Assembly (NCBI GenBank): GCA_031264075.1
Contig: JAISEO010000051.1
Coordinates: forward strand, 1-44,056
Source of the DNA: Coriobacteriales bacterium
GTDB taxonomy: Bacteria; Actinomycetota; Coriobacteriia; Coriobacteriales; UBA8131
Direction: 5' to 3'
Length of the DNA stretch: 44,056 bases
The notes under the pieces are model-generated. The model was not told the DNA's origin. It saw only the letters and a list, made by a program, of their open reading frames with translations, and searched no databases. This document shows positions 43,079-44,056 of the stretch, piece by piece. A program made the translations under genes and the position numbers. Position 1 is the first letter of the stretch, and every line of letters begins with the position of its first letter.

Positions 43079-43357
43079 ATGAGTATAGCCAACATCAATA
43101 TCCGTACTGACAGTGACATCAAGTCGCAGGCGCAGCAGATTTTCGAGACGCTTGGGCTTGATATGACAACAGCAATCAACCTGTTCCTGCGCCAGACTGT
43201 GCGTGAACGCGATCTGCCTTTCATCCTATCGACACGGTCAACCCCCGAAAAAACCAGCAAAGCACTCGCCTATGGGCGAGGCAGCATGAAAGGCCGGATG
43301 TGGATCGCTGACGACTTTGACGCGCCGCTTGATGATTTCGAGGAGTATATGCAATGA
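43079..43357 (+). CDS. RelB/DinJ family antitoxin
   Basis: The 92-residue protein has the N-terminal ribbon-helix-helix of RelB/DinJ antitoxins: NINIRTDSDIKSQAQQIFETLGLDMTTAINLFLRQTVRERDLPF. This is followed by an acidic C-terminus (ADDFDAPLDDFEEYM) suited to wrap the toxin. The 3' end overlaps the PIN-domain gene by four bases, so they are co-translated. DinJ-type antitoxins normally pair with YafQ/RelE toxins, while the partner here is a PIN protein. Autorepression via the promoter 25-50 bp upstream is expected from the family. Confidence 0.88.
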   Translation: MSIANINIRTDSDIKSQAQQIFETLGLDMTTAINLFLRQTVRERDLPFILSTRSTPEKTSKALAYGRGSMKGRMWIADDFDAPLDDFEEYMQ

Positions 43358-43743
43358 GGTATCTGCTCGACACCCACACGGTTCTCTGGTTCCTCAACGA
43401 TTCGGAGAAACTATCCAAGCAGGCGACCGCAATCATCGAAGACAATCAGACGCAGGATGACATCGTCATCAGCGTCGCGTCACTCTGGGAGTTTGTCATC
43501 AAGCACAGTCTTGGCAAGCTCAGCTTTGCTGGTGGCGTGGCGAATCTCCGCATCATGATTGAGGCCAACAGTTGGGATGTGATACCCATCGCTCAATCCC
43601 ATTTGGAAAGGCTGTCCGACTTGCCTTTCCTGCACAGAGATCCTTTCGACAGATTACTCAGTGCAACCGCATTGTCCGATGGAATGACACTCGTTACGGC
43701 TGATGATAGCATCCATAGCTATGACGTACCCTGGGTGTGGTGA
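43354..43743 (+). CDS. PIN-domain ribonuclease toxin (VapC-like)
   Basis: The 129-residue toxin has the PIN acidic site: Asp6 in YLLDTHTVLWFL, Glu46 in SLWEFVIK, Asp96 and Asp99 in HRDPFDRLL, and Asp117 in VTADDS. The SLGKLSF and DLPFLHRDPFDR strings are typical of the COG3744 group of PIN toxins. It probably cleaves RNA when free of its antitoxin, which is encoded immediately upstream with a four-base overlap. It is complete. Confidence 0.9.
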   Translation: MRYLLDTHTVLWFLNDSEKLSKQATAIIEDNQTQDDIVISVASLWEFVIKHSLGKLSFAGGVANLRIMIEANSWDVIPIAQSHLERLSDLPFLHRDPFDRLLSATALSDGMTLVTADDSIHSYDVPWVW

Positions 43744-43979
43744 TAGTCATTTGCAGCACAAATCTGTTCGTAATGATGATTCGACGCATTTCTTACGAAG
43801 GCGTTTATTATTCCTATGTCCCATCTATAAAATACCCCTTGCATTCCCTATTCCTGTTGGAGTATAGTAGTCAAACGGGCATATAGGGCCCCAGAAACGG
43901 GTAGCGACAGACTGATACCCGGAAACAACGCCAAGTCAGACAAGCAGACAGAGCAGTACAGCAGGAGCAGGGAGTCACA
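43744..43979. other. leader region of the edge gene
   Basis: No gene is seen. The first about 100 bp are AT-rich. A promoter lies at 43839-43868 and its about 105-nt leader contains the stem CGGGTA (43898-43903) / TACCCG (43916-43921). No known riboswitch class was recognised. Confidence 0.4.
43839..43868 (+). promoter_or_regulatory. candidate promoter of the edge gene
   Basis: TTGCAT at 43839-43844 and TATAGT at 43863-43868 with an 18-bp spacer. Confidence 0.5.
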
Positions 43980-44056
43980 ATGTTCCAACGCGAGGGAAGA
44001 ACTGCTAAAGTCGGGGGGGGGGGGGGGCGGACAGGCCGGGGGCCCACAGCCGGACC
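43980..44056 (+). CDS. start of a poly-G-headed gene, truncated at the edge
   Basis: An ATG at 43980 follows a good GGAGCAGGGAG ribosome region and encodes MFQREGRTAKV, then five glycines from 15 G, then RTGRGPTAG up to the window end. The head has the same length (11 residues) and partial identity (MF at the start, Thr8, Lys10) with the heads of the poly-G leader ORFs of both prepilins. All three frames are open after the tract as far as the window goes, so the ON register cannot be read. The product is unknown. Confidence 0.55.
   Translation, partial: MFQREGRTAKVGGGGGRTGRGPTAG
44013..44027 (+). repeat. 15-nt poly-G tract
   Basis: Fifteen G, preceded by AAAGTC (compare AAAATC at the two pilin tracts). 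It sits directly behind the first 11 codons of the edge gene. Confidence 0.9.

Noticed and set aside
43875-43979. Riboswitch in the leader of the edge gene
   Set aside because: Only one short stem is visible. No conserved core of c-di-GMP, SAM, cobalamin or other familiar classes could be matched.
1-44056. tRNA, rRNA and CRISPR arrays
   Set aside because: No cloverleaf-like tRNA, rRNA segment or regularly spaced repeat array was recognised in any intergenic region.

Overview
This 44 kb window looks like chromosome from a mostly GC-rich actinobacterium of the Coriobacteriia type. This is inferred from the origin layout, the protein sequences, frequent GTG/TTG starts and several apparently leaderless genes; no 16S gene is present. 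It spans the replication origin. A candidate oriC (about 24317-25010, with several DnaA-box-like 9-mers) separates two divergent arms. The minus-strand arm carries a GHKL-ATPase/winged-helix gene, dnaA, dnaN, recF, a DUF721/DciA-like gene, gyrB and gyrA. The plus-strand arm carries rpmH, a fused rnpA-yidD, yidC, jag/khpB, rsmG, two parS-like sites, parA and parB.

Left part (1-13.3 kb): the end of a TfoX/Sxy-like gene, yjbQ, a VanX-like lipoprotein, purM-purN, a TVP38/TMEM64 membrane protein, ychF, two separate type IV prepilin genes (A, 5807-6625; B, 9323-10096), a UgtP/MurG-like glycosyltransferase, a ClpP-fold serine protease with a small upstream gene, and the recR-ybaB-dnaX cluster. Right part (30.2-40.3 kb): a small membrane protein, rlmN, ddl, a TrxB-like flavoprotein, metG, a metA / Fe-S-flavoprotein-like / rsmA operon, and tatD. 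Distal accessory part (40.3-44 kb): a two-gene cassette (AAA ATPase with DUF234, and a HipA/PI3K-like kinase-fold protein) bounded by near-identical 32-bp direct repeats, a RelB/DinJ-PIN toxin-antitoxin pair, and the start of another gene cut by the window edge.

The most striking signal is a set of three 15-nt poly-G tracts. At both prepilin loci an ATG with a good Shine-Dalgarno site opens a frame that runs 10 codons after the ATG into the G-run. With 15 G it stops within a few codons; with 14 G (or 11 or 17) the same ATG runs without a stop into the prepilin frame. The two heads share the peptide QTPKSGGGG. The third tract, at the right edge, lies at the same distance behind an ATG (MFQREGRTAKV then glycines). 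This looks like a simple-sequence-repeat ON/OFF switch on surface genes. Prepilin B also carries a 108-bp palindromic element inserted exactly in frame in its leader.
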